DNA from: Allomyces macrogynus ATCC 38327
Taxonomy: Eukaryota > Blastocladiomycota > Blastocladiomycetes > Blastocladiales > Blastocladiaceae
Assembly (NCBI GenBank): GCA_000151295.1
Contig: GG745356.1
Coordinates: 582,965-646,964, forward strand
Direction: 5' to 3'
Length of the DNA: 64,000 nucleotides
A model generated the notes under the pieces. The model was not told where the DNA came from. It saw only the letters and a list, made by a program, of their open reading frames with translations, and did no database searches. Below are positions 55,624 to 64,000 of the stretch, piece after piece; position 1 is the stretch's first letter; the number at the start of each line of letters is the position of its first letter. Made by a program: the position numbers and the translations under genes.

Positions 55624-58600
55624 CTAGTCGCGCTTGCGGCCCTTGCGCTTACCCGGGGTCCCGGGGGTCGCGGGCGACGCACCACCGGCCGCTCGCGACC
55701 GCGTGCGCGACGCGACGGGTGCGGTATTGCTCTCATCCCCATCGGTCTCGGTCGCCGACGCCGATCCGGCGGCGTTCTTGCGCGCGCGCAGGTTCCCCTT
55801 GGCCACCGTGGCGGTGGTGGTCGACTTGACCGTAGCCGACATGTTACTGGGCGCGGCCACGGCAGCCTCGGCGGGGATCGCCGCGTGTTCGGCGAGGAAC
55901 GTGCGCGAGACCCACTTGAGCACTTCGTCAATGAGAATAATCGGCGCCGAGATGGCGATGACGGCGACCCATTCGGCCTGCGTGAGCGGGACAATGTTGA
56001 ACAAGGTCGCAAAGAAGGGCACGTAGAGGATCATGACGTGCAGCGCCATCGACAATGCGATCGCGAGCACGAGATATATGTTGCGCCAGAGCGGCAGTTG
56101 CACGAGCGACGCGTTCTCCGAGAGCGAGTTCATGGCATTGAACATTTCAATCACAACGAGCACCGACAGCGACATGGTCGTGGCGCGTTTCGGGAACTCG
56201 CCCGTGAAGAGCAGGTCGCACCCGAGTTCCGGGAACATCGACGCACACTTGTTGTAGTGCGTCAGCTGGTAGAACGAGATTTGCGGCCCGGCGCCGTAGA
56301 ACAGGTACCACCACGCGTAGGCGAACACGGTCGCGCCGCCCACATACGCGCCGACAATCACGTACCGCACAAACAACCACCGGCCGACAATCGGCTCCGA
56401 GGCCTTGCGCGGCGGGCTCGCCATGATGTCCGGGTCCGGCGGGTTGAAACCGAGCGCGGTCGCCGGCAAGCCGTCCGTCACCAAGTTCACCCACAGCAGT
56501 TGCACGGGGATCAACGCTTCGGGCATCCCGAGCAGGACCGTCAAGAAAATGGCGACGACTTCGCCGATATTACTCGAAATCAGGTACCGAATAAACTGCT
56601 TGGTGTTGTTGTAAATCGCACGCCCTTCCTGCACCGCCGAGACGATCGTCGAGAAATCGTCGTCAGCAAGCACCATATCCGAGGCCAACTTGGCCACGTC
56701 CGTGCCCGACCCCATGGCCACACCAATATCCGCCTTTTTCAGCGCCGGCGCATCGTTGACGCCATCGCCCGTCATGGCCACGACCGCGCCCTGCGACTGC
56801 AACAGATCGACCAGTTCCTGCTTGTGCGCCGGCTCGACGCGCGAGAACAAGTTGGCGCGCTGGATCGCCACGGCCTTGTCGGCCTTGCTCATCGCGTCCC
56901 ACTCGCGCCCCGTGTACGACAGCCCCACCAGGTCCGTGACGTGCGGTCCAAAGACGCCGATCTCGCGACAAATCGCCTCGGCCGTGTTCTTGTTATCGCC
57001 CGTGATGACAATGACGCGAATGCCCGCCGAATGGCACGCCGCAATCGACGCGCGCACTTGCGGGCGCGGCGGGTCCTTCATCCCCGTGAGCCCGACAAAT
57101 ACCAGGTCCTGCTCGACTTTCGCATAGTCGCTCGGGTCCTTGACGGCCGTCCACGCACCGGTATTGCCGACGGACGCGTAGGCGCATGCGAGCACGCGCA
57201 GGGTCCGGGAAATCGCCATTTTCTCAAACGCGCGCAGAATCACGTCACGCAGGTTGGCCGACAGCGGCACGACGTTGCCGTCGGCGGTCATCACCTTTGT
57301 GCACCGGTCCAAGACCGACTCGGGCGCGCCCTTGACGAGCAGCGACTTGCCCGTACCCTGGAACTTGTCCTGGACAACGACCGACATGGACTTGCGGTCG
57401 CGCGAGAACTCGAGCACTTTCAGCCGGTCGTACTGCGCCGCGTACCAGTCGGACACGGCCGACGCGCGGTCGATCGGGTCCATACCGGACAGCGTCGCGT
57501 TGTGGCGCGCGTCGGGCGTGCCGAGCTTTTCAGCGACGACCTTGAGGGCAGCCTCGGTCGGCTCGCCGACCGCCATGAATTCCTTGAGTTCCACGTCGGT
57601 GCACTCGATGCTCGATTCGTTGCACAGACTGCAGACGAGCGCGAGCATGCGCGCGGCGGGGACGGTCGAGGGCAGCGAGTAGTCGGCGACGGGCGCGTTG
57701 GTACCGGCGACCGTGATCCGGCCGTACGGCGCAAACGAGTTGCCCTCGACCGCATAATCCACGAGTTGCCCGCGTTGCGCATCGACGACGAGCGTCAAGT
57801 CCTGCACGACCATCTGGTTGGTCGTGAGCGTGCCCGTCTTATCTGAGCAAATCACCGACGTGCAGCCCAACGTCTCGACCGACGGCAATGTCCGAACAAT
57901 CGCGTTCTGCTTGGCCATTTTCTTGGTGCCGAGCGCCAAGCAGGTCGTGATAATCACGGCCAAACCCTCGGGGATCGCAGCGACCGCGAGGGCCACGGCG
58001 ATCTTGAAGTAGTAGACGGCGCCCTTGACCCACCCGTGGTGCATCGGGTCGTTGAAGTGCCGGATATTGATGACCCAAACGAGCACGCAAATCACGGTAA
58101 TCATCTTGGCCAACCAGTCGCCAAATTCGTCGAGTTTTTTCTTGAGCGGCGACTTGTCGCTCTCCGTCTCGGAAATCGCCTTATGAATGTGCCCGATCGC
58201 GGTCGCCTCGCCCGTGGCCACAACGACGGCGCGCGCCTTGCCGATCGTGATAGTCGTCCCGGAAAACAACATGTTCACCATGTCCTGCTTGACGGCCTGC
58301 GTGTCCTTGATGGCCGCAATGTCCTTGAAGACCGAGACGGATTCGCCCGTCAGGATCGCCTGGTCGACGCGGAACGACGACGACGAGATCGACAGAACGC
58401 GTGCGTCGGCAGGGATCTTGTCGCCGGCGGCCAAGTCGATAATGTCGCCGGGCACCAAGTCGCGCGCGGGCAGTTTCACGACGTGGCCGTCGCGGATGGC
58501 CTTGGCTTCGTCGGGCGAGTATTCCTTGAGGGCCTAATTGAAAAGGAAAACTGGTGAGCATCTATCTCCTCATCGACCACAACTGAGCAGCGAATCCCAG

Positions 58601-58992
58601 TAACGTACCTCAATCGCCTTTTCCGCATTCGCCTCTTGGATGACCCCGACCGTCGCATTCGCAATCAAAATCAGCAGAATCACCACCGGCTCCACAAACG
58701 CCGTGATCAAATCGCTCGACGACAGCGCCGCCGCATCGCTCGCCTCCCACAGATCCAGGACGGCCAGGCCAAACGAGACGATCGCCGCAAGCAACAGGAT
58801 AATGACCAGCTGGTCCTGGAACTGCTCGAGAATCAGTTTCCATAGCGGGGTCGGCGGGTCCTCGGGCAACTCATTGGCGCCGTATTTCGCGCGCTGCGAC
58901 TCGACTTGTGCGGCGGACAGGCCCTTGGCGGCGTCAGAAACGCCGAAATGAGCGAGCACGTCGCGCGGCGCGCGCACGTGGGCGTCGTCCAT
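55624..58992 (-). CDS. Ca2+-transporting P-type ATPase, SERCA class (IIA)
   Basis: Pumps cytosolic Ca2+ into the ER at the cost of ATP. Exons 58609-58992 and 55624-58533 (75-nt intron); 1097 residues. Features in order: cytosolic start with [20 protein letters not shown], membrane helices 1-2, [24 protein letters not shown] near 188, [20 protein letters not shown] (helix M4 Ca2+ site), [14 protein letters not shown] with phosphorylated Asp at about 359, [32 protein letters not shown] near 713, [20 protein letters not shown], and [20 protein letters not shown] (M6 site). Class IIA features throughout. Unusual: a C-terminal extension of about 90 residues, Ser/Thr/Lys/Arg-rich, ending KGRKRD, not present in animal SERCA; it could be a retention or regulatory tail (speculative). 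A PMCA-type pump lies at 6.6-10.5 kb. Confidence 0.95.
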
Positions 58993-59587
58993 GGTGGGCG
59001 GGTAGGAAGGGTGGGAGGGAAGTTCAGGTGCGTGTGCGTGCGGGGGAGGATGGGGAAGCGGAGGCAGCAGGGACACGCCGTCGGCGTCGGCGTCAGCGTA
59101 GTCAGTGCGTCGGGGATCCACGGCAGCAACCCGCGGCAGTGGGCGAACGACGACGGCAACAACAGTGGCAGCGGCAACGACGAGCGACGTGGGGAAGCGC
59201 GGCGTCCGGGGAAGAGGAGCGCAAAGAGGCCCGACTGCCAAGCGGTGGTTCGTTGAGGTGCGATCACAAACGAAAACGGCAACGACGCCGTCGCGTGTTC
59301 CACCACGTCACGCCCATCCACACGTCCGCACCCGTGCACGTGCCGCGTCCATGCCATACGTCCACGTTGGCCTCGCCAAGTTTTCGACACGTTTCTGGGG
59401 ATATCACGGCCGATTTGCCGAACGGCTCTGCCGAAAGGAAGTCTCGCACGTCTCGCACCCACCCACGCCCTCGCGCCGTCATCAACTCGCGGCCAACGTT
59501 GTCGTCGACGACGAGCACGACGGCGACACCGCGCACCAACGCACCAGCAACTGCCCGCACTCGACGCAGCAGCAAGGAGTCAGCACC
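58993..59587. promoter_or_regulatory. Divergent intergenic region, SERCA (-) and PDCD5 (+)
   Basis: About 600 nt between outward-facing ATGs. No other gene and no clear TATA box. Confidence 0.4.
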
Positions 59588-60458
59588 ATGGACGACGCCG
59601 AACTCGCCCAGATCCGCGCGCGCCGCATGGCATGTGCCGCCGCTTCGTTTCACGATGCCTGCCACCAACAACGAGCTAATCATTCATTCACCATCACCAC
59701 ACCCGACACTGCATGACCATGTGGACCAATACAAACGACCGCAAACTATCGACGTAACCATCGTACCGAACCGACCCATCGGACGCCGTCGTCGTCGACG
59801 CACCCATTCGCTTTGATCTCGACAGGCCGAGCTGCAAGCGCGCAAGGTGCGCGACCGCGGTCACTTGTCGACGACTTCCGTTCATCCTTTTTTTTTTTTT
59901 TTTTGCGCTGACACGCGCGTCTCGTTTCATCGACGACTAGCCGCAAGCCGGTGGCGCCGGTGGCCTGCCCGGCGGCTTCTCCATGCCCCCTGGCGGCGCC
60001 GCTGGTCGCGGGAACGGCGAGGACGAAGAGAAGAAGGCCGCGGCCGAAGAGATGCGGAAGACCATGGTACCCGCCACCCCCAACCCAACTTTATTTCCGC
60101 TTGCAAGCAACTCACGCACCACGGTGAGTAGCTCATGTCGGTTCTCGATAACGACGCGCGCGAACGCCTGGCCCGGATCGCGATCGTGAAGCCGCAAAAC
60201 GCGCGCGCAGTGGAGGACATGGTCTTGCGCATGGCGCAGACGGGCCAGTTGCGCGGGAAAGTCGACGAGGATCAGTTGATTGACTTGTTGGGGAACATTT
60301 CGGAGAGTAAGCAGTCGACCAAGATTGTGGTACGTTTCAACGGTGCGTGTGGGGTGGAGTGTGGTGAGTGAGGGGTGAGGGAGGAACTGATGCGACGACG
60401 ATCGATCTAGTACAACCGCCGGAAAGCGCTCGATTCCGACGACGACGACTGGGATTGA
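59588..60458 (+). CDS. PDCD5: PDCD5/TFAR19 family DNA-binding protein
   Basis: Five exons: 59588-59629, 59826-59846 (21 nt), 59941-60066, 60132-60329 and 60411-60458; 144 residues. Reads MDDAELAQIRARRM, AELQARK, a Gly/Pro-rich insert, EEKKAAAEEMRKTM, then VLDNDARERLARIAIVKPQN, VEDMVLRMAQTGQLRGKVDE, YNRRKALDSDDDDWD. This matches the PDCD5 order: N-terminal helix, triple-helix core with ARxRLxxxxxVKPExxxxVE, and acidic C terminus NRRKxxDSDxDD. The first intron (196 nt) has a GC donor (ATG|GCATGT), needed to join ARRM to AELQ in frame; the second exon is only seven codons. The Gly/Pro insert of about 25 residues is longer than in animals. Family members are nuclear/cytosolic proteins that bind the CCT chaperonin and nucleic acid. 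Confidence 0.88.
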
Positions 60459-61084
60459 TTCAAGATGCGCTTTGGTGGATGAAGAGGAGGGGCCGTGAGT
60501 CGAGGTCAAGTCGCGGGTTTTTGAGCATTGTGGCGGTTGGATTTTGTCGAAGTCATCAGGGGATACGAGTGTTCCAACTCGGTAAATGTATTTCATTTCA
60601 TTTTTTTTTCTTTCACTCCAACGTGACGGACAATGCAGCCGCCATCAAACTGGCAGCATCCCCAAGAGCAAAGGTGACGACGAGTCGCAGCGGGCCACAG
60701 CCCGCTCTCTTCCGCACGACAACGACGCGGTGACGAGACAGGCATCCGCACGTCCGACCAAACCATCAGCGACAGCAACGAACACACCATGTCCCGTTTA
60801 CGAGCAACAAACAATGCGACAACAATGACAGCCGAAGCGCGGGTACGACAACAGCAAAAATGACCCTTGCGTCTCGACCTTCCGCGAGAAAAAGAGGATA
60901 TAAACGACTCCCAACGTAAACAAACCCTCGCGCTTTTGCGCGCGAGCCGTATCGTGGTCCTTCTGACGATCCACCCAGGCAAAAGACCGCGACGACGTTG
61001 ATTCGACGACCAGACGCGCACCAGGCGCGTCTGCCGCTTCCTTCCCTCCATTCCATTCCTTCCATCCGCTCCTTCCACACACAC
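60459..61084. other. Convergent 3' region, PDCD5 and Ser/Pro-rich gene
   Basis: T-rich patch at 60600-60611; no further gene seen. Confidence 0.4.
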
Positions 61085-61852
61085 TCACCGCACCGACCAC
61101 GGCATCCCCATCGTCGGCGTCTGCACTGCCCCCGCTCCCGGTGGCGCATACCGCGGCACGAACCCGCCCTGCACGGGGGGCGGCGACCCAAACACCGACA
61201 CCGGCACGCGCGCTGGCCCACGCAGTGGGACCGGTCCGGGTGCGCGCATTCCGCCGCCCCCACCAAAGAGCGAGTACTGTGCGGTCGGTGCCGAGGACCG
61301 CGGGGTGGATGAGGACAGGGAGGAGGTGGAGGGTGGGGAGTAGGGTGGGGAAAGCGGGATGGCGACCGCGACGGGAACGCCGCGAGGAGGTCTGCTGCCA
61401 GCGGCGCGGGCAGACGAGGCGGTGGTGGACGGGGCGGGCGGTGCGTTGGCAAGGTACCGCGTTGACGACGACGCGGTGCGGTCGGCCCAGGGCGGTGTAC
61501 TTCCACTCCCACCTTCTACAACACTCGACGTGTAGGACGACGCGTACTGCGCGTAGTGCCGCGACGCCGACCACCCCTCGGGCTCGCAGTCGTCGTCGAC
61601 GTCGCTGTCGCCGTCATCGAGCGGCGCGTCGTACGGCGGGAATGACCGCGCAGATGGGGACCGTGGCGAACGCGGCAGACTTGACGCGCGCACTGCTCTG
61701 GTCGGGGCCGATGCGACAATGGAGTGCACGGTGCTCGAGGTACGCCGGCGCAGACCGCATGCCGCTGAAGGTTCGGGGACGCGTGTGGCAACGATGGGCC
61801 GTGGCGACGGTGCAGGCGCGGTGGGTGCGGGTCGTGGAGCGTGACCGAGCAT
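61085..61852 (-). CDS. Ser/Pro/Ala-rich protein, function unknown
   Basis: 255 residues from the first in-frame ATG (61852); the frame is open further upstream, but without ATG. Low-complexity throughout: Ser/Thr/Pro/Arg-rich with SP sites (PRSPRSPSARSFPPYDAPLD), an acidic patch (DDGDSDVDDDCEPEGW), Tyr-containing ASRHYAQYASSYTSSV, and a Gly/Pro-rich tail ending TPTMGMPWSVR. No domain recognised. Codon use fits the neighbouring genes, and the composition (Tyr/Asp clusters, no long shadow ORF of better quality) favours this frame as coding. It could be an exon of a larger gene. Possibly disordered regulatory protein; I would not assign a role. Confidence 0.45.
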   Translation of the reverse strand: MLGHAPRPAPTAPAPSPRPIVATRVPEPSAACGLRRRTSSTVHSIVASAPTRAVRASSLPRSPRSPSARSFPPYDAPLDDGDSDVDDDCEPEGWSASRHYAQYASSYTSSVVEGGSGSTPPWADRTASSSTRYLANAPPAPSTTASSARAAGSRPPRGVPVAVAIPLSPPYSPPSTSSLSSSTPRSSAPTAQYSLFGGGGGMRAPGPVPLRGPARVPVSVFGSPPPVQGGFVPRYAPPGAGAVQTPTMGMPWSVR

Positions 61853-62269
61853 GGTTGGCGGATGGTTGGAGCGCGTGCGGTGGACGCGTCGATGAGTGCG
61901 GTTGAGTTGGACCTGGGTGCAGAGCGCTGGCGGCGGCGTGGATGCCGATGGGAATGGTGCGCGTGCTTGGTGCTGGGCGCTTGCTGCGGTTGGATGCAAT
62001 GGAGCAGCGGATGTGGTGCAGTCGTTGGAAGAGGAGGACGGCGGAGGTTGGTTGGTCGGCGGCCGGGAGCGAGAGAGGAGCCATGTGGGTCGGCGCCTCG
62101 GCCGCGTCGTTTGGGGGCGCGAACATGCGCCACAGTCGCATGCATCCGCGGCAACCGCCTGCCGAGGCCGCGCCTCCCGAAACCCGGATCTCGGATCGCC
62201 AAACAGGGTCGCGTGACCGCGCCTCAGTGCATTTTCCCCGCCCGGATCACTCTCCCGATCACTCGCGCT
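61853..62269. other. Intergenic, no gene seen
   Basis: Between the Ser/Pro-rich gene start and the Sea3 stop, with overlapping open frames but no motifs. Confidence 0.35.
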
Positions 62270-64000
62270 TCACCCGGTGCGGCTGCGCACCCCGACCCCC
62301 AACGACGTTCCCGCGGGCACCACCACCGCACGCCGTGCCGCTCCCACACCCACACCAGCCGCCCACGCGCCCTCCACCCGCCCCGACGCTCCGACACCAC
62401 CCCCACGCGCCCGCAACGTCGGACACCGGCACATGCACCCGCGCGCCGCACACCCGTTCGCGCCGCCATCGCTCGCAAACCACGCGGCCACATGCGCCGC
62501 ATGCCCACCGTGCCCACAATGCGCACAGAGCACCGCCAGTCCCCGCACGGGCGCGCGACACAGCATGCACCTCAACACCGCCGCACCACCATCCTTCCCC
62601 ACCACCGCGCCCTGCTGGCACTGGCAATACTTTGGCGACACGGCGCCTTTCGGCAACCTTGCGGCTCCCGTACCCGGCGACGACGAGGGCACCGGATCCC
62701 CACACGCGCCGCACTTGCGCCCAACGGCCACCTCCAGTTCCCCGCGCGGCGCGCCGATACACTGTGCGACTGCGCGTTCCGCCGCGACTCCGCGGGTCCC
62801 AGCGGTCCGGACGACCCGCCGCGCCAGCGCGCGCGCGAGGACACCGCGCGGTTCGTGCAGTTGCGCGGCGTCGACCAAGGCCAGGTAGGCCACTTGTGCG
62901 GCCCTTGCGCGGGCGAGCTGGTCGGGCGCGACCAACGGCGGCGGCGCGACCGGTTTGGACGTGGGGAACTCGACGTGTACGCGGTGCTGCAAATCGGCCG
63001 GAGTTAACGCGGGACTCGCCATGAGCACCGGCGACGGCGGATTCGATGCTTGCGATACGGACGCGGCGCGGAGCGCGAGTTGCGCGGCCGCAGCGGTGTC
63101 GAGGCCCGGTAAGCTGCCTGCGAATGACGGGCGTGCGGACGAGAAGCCCGAGGCGGTCGGTGCGAGAGCGGTGGGGGAGGGCGGTTGCGACATAGGCGGG
63201 AGGGCGGGGACGGGCGGGATCGCGTAGTTGGCATGAGTAGCGAGGGTCGCGGTCACGCGCATTGACGTCGGGTCTGGGGAGACGGGGACGGACCGTAAGC
63301 CCGAGCGGGAGGCCACGGCCATGGCCGCGTCGGCGGCGGCAGCGAGCCACCCACCGCCCGCAGTTGCGGTTGGGACGGTATTGGTCGTAGTCACGACGAC
63401 CAAGTCTCTTGCGCTGTTCGAAGCTGACACGGTTGACACCCGGCCGGGCGTGACTGTACCCGACCCCATCACCCCCATCCCACCACTTTCGACCGCAGCG
63501 ACGTCCTCGTCCATGGCCGCTTCAAACACGCTCGCAAACAGCGCCAGCGCCTGGACATCGTGCCGCTTTTCCCAATGCGCCAAGATCCGCGCGACCACCG
63601 ACCTTGCAAACGCCGCTGCGCCACCCGTCACCGTCCTTGCTGCGCGGACCCCGTCCAAGGGCACGACGTTCGGCCGCCCACTCAACACGACTTCGGCCGC
63701 GCGCCACATGTGCGCATGGTCGTATTTCCCACACTGTGCTGAGACCGCCGCATTGTGACGACACACGTGCGCCAAATCCATTGTCCCGGGCCGTGGCAAC
63801 ACCAACGCGTGTCGCGCGAGGTACGCGTCGAACGGGACGAGCGGCGACAAGTCGAGCACGGTCACCGCGCGGTGCGGGACCCGGGTCGGGAACAACTCCT
63901 TCAGAGACACGACCGCCGACCGAGTCGCCGTCAAGGCCGTCGCCGCGCCGTGGGCGTCGCGCGATCGGTCCCGTCCACGCGGACGCACCGTCCCGCCCGA
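62270..64000 (-). CDS. SEA3: WDR59/Sea3-type subunit of the SEA/GATOR2 complex, C-terminal part (runs off right edge)
   Basis: Open from the window edge to TGA at 62270, 577 residues visible, N-terminal beta-propeller beyond the window. The visible part has the helical region of the family: HVCRHNAAVSAQCGKYDHAH, MWRAAEVVL, then ARILAHWEKRHDVQALALFA SVFE, like the ICRHNAxVAxxxG and RDVQTLAMLCCVF segments of WDR59. The C terminus is the zinc-binding RING-like module: CGACGDPV, then RCMLCRAPVRGLAVLCAHCG, HGGHAAHVAAWF and GCMCRC, as in WDR59/Sea3. The complex acts at the vacuole/lysosome to control TORC1 in response to amino acids. Between the modules lie about 250 residues of Ala/Pro/Ser-rich linker. 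An about 70-residue Gly/Val/Arg-rich tail after the zinc module is unusual. WDR24/Sea2 or Mios/Sea4 are alternatives, but the APVRGL-CAHCGHGGH pattern favours WDR59. Confidence 0.82.
   Translation of the reverse strand, partial: SGGTVRPRGRDRSRDAHGAATALTATRSAVVSLKELFPTRVPHRAVTVLDLSPLVPFDAYLARHALVLPRPGTMDLAHVCRHNAAVSAQCGKYDHAHMWRAAEVVLSGRPNVVPLDGVRAARTVTGGAAAFARSVVARILAHWEKRHDVQALALFASVFEAAMDEDVAAVESGGMGVMGSGTVTPGRVSTVSASNSARDLVVVTTTNTVPTATAGGGWLAAAADAAMAVASRSGLRSVPVSPDPTSMRVTATLATHANYAIPPVPALPPMSQPPSPTALAPTASGFSSARPSFAGSLPGLDTAAAAQLALRAASVSQASNPPSPVLMASPALTPADLQHRVHVEFPTSKPVAPPPLVAPDQLARARAAQVAYLALVDAAQLHEPRGVLARALARRVVRTAGTRGVAAERAVAQCIGAPRGELEVAVGRKCGACGDPVPSSSPGTGAARLPKGAVSPKYCQCQQGAVVGKDGGAAVLRCMLCRAPVRGLAVLCAHCGHGGHAAHVAAWFASDGGANGCAARGCMCRCPTLRARGGGVGASGRVEGAWAAGVGVGAARRAVVVPAGTSLGVGVRSRTG

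Noticed and set aside
55885..57846. 653-codon + strand ORF
   Set aside because: Antisense of the SERCA gene; Arg/His/Val-rich shadow.

Overview
This is a GC-rich (by eye about 60%) nuclear fragment from a eukaryote, best read as a zoosporic (flagellated) fungus. Evidence: spliceosomal introns of about 65-90 nt with near-uniform GTACGT/GTGCGT/GTGAGT donors and TAG/CAG acceptors, ATGs in a CACC context, fungal-type genes (Scw1-like RRM protein, Rtr1, Pah1/lipin, Sea3), plus a probable ciliary microtubule inner protein (CFAP210-like) and an extracellular ANF-receptor domain, both expected only in flagellated fungi. Blastocladiomycota (Allomyces/Catenaria-like) is my inference, not proven.

Layout. 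0-0.7 kb: 5' part of an ANF-receptor-domain gene running off the left edge (-). 1.7-3.3 kb: glutathione reductase (-). 3.5-6.6 kb: decayed duplicate of the 3' end of the neighbouring calcium pump plus a broken secreted-protein gene. 6.6-10.5 kb: plasma-membrane/vacuolar-type Ca2+ ATPase (-), with an 18-nt microexon. 12.1-14.2 kb: seven-exon coiled-coil flagellar protein (+). 15.0-15.6 kb: TMEM234-like small membrane protein (-). 16.3-17.4 kb: forkhead factor (+). 18.0-20.0 kb: RRM protein (+). 20.6-23.3 kb: large low-complexity/coiled-coil protein (-). 24.1 kb: mitochondrial uL14 (+). 25.1-25.7 kb: second copy of the secreted family (-). 26.5-27.5 kb: cofilin (-). 28.2-31.3 kb: lipin/phosphatidate phosphatase (+). 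31.7-37.0 kb: tandem array of four single-pass membrane protein genes (LEA-2-like), two intact and two broken. 37.6-39.4 kb: Rtr1/RPAP2 (-). 39.5-46.4 kb: an AT-richer, repeat-laden, gene-poor tract holding a UPF0390 gene and gene debris. 47.1-49.9 kb: MCM4 (+). 50.4-51.6 kb: remnants of the membrane family and of a DUF4140/MuiA-like gene. 52.2-54.9 kb: AAA+ ATPase (-). 55.6-59.0 kb: SERCA-type Ca2+ ATPase (-). 59.6-60.5 kb: PDCD5 (+). 61.1-61.9 kb: Ser/Pro-rich unknown (-). 62.3 kb to the right edge: C-terminal part of WDR59/Sea3 (-).

The conserved genes are housekeeping functions with no operon logic. Two calcium pumps of different classes lie 45 kb apart. The most unusual content is two lineage-specific families (the type II membrane proteins and the signal-peptide proteins), both showing a visible series of intact, truncated and dead copies. 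Microexon and GC-AG splicing, and the repeat-rich tract between Rtr1 and MCM4, are also notable. All exon borders are my manual splice calls, chosen for reading frame, consensus sites and family motifs.
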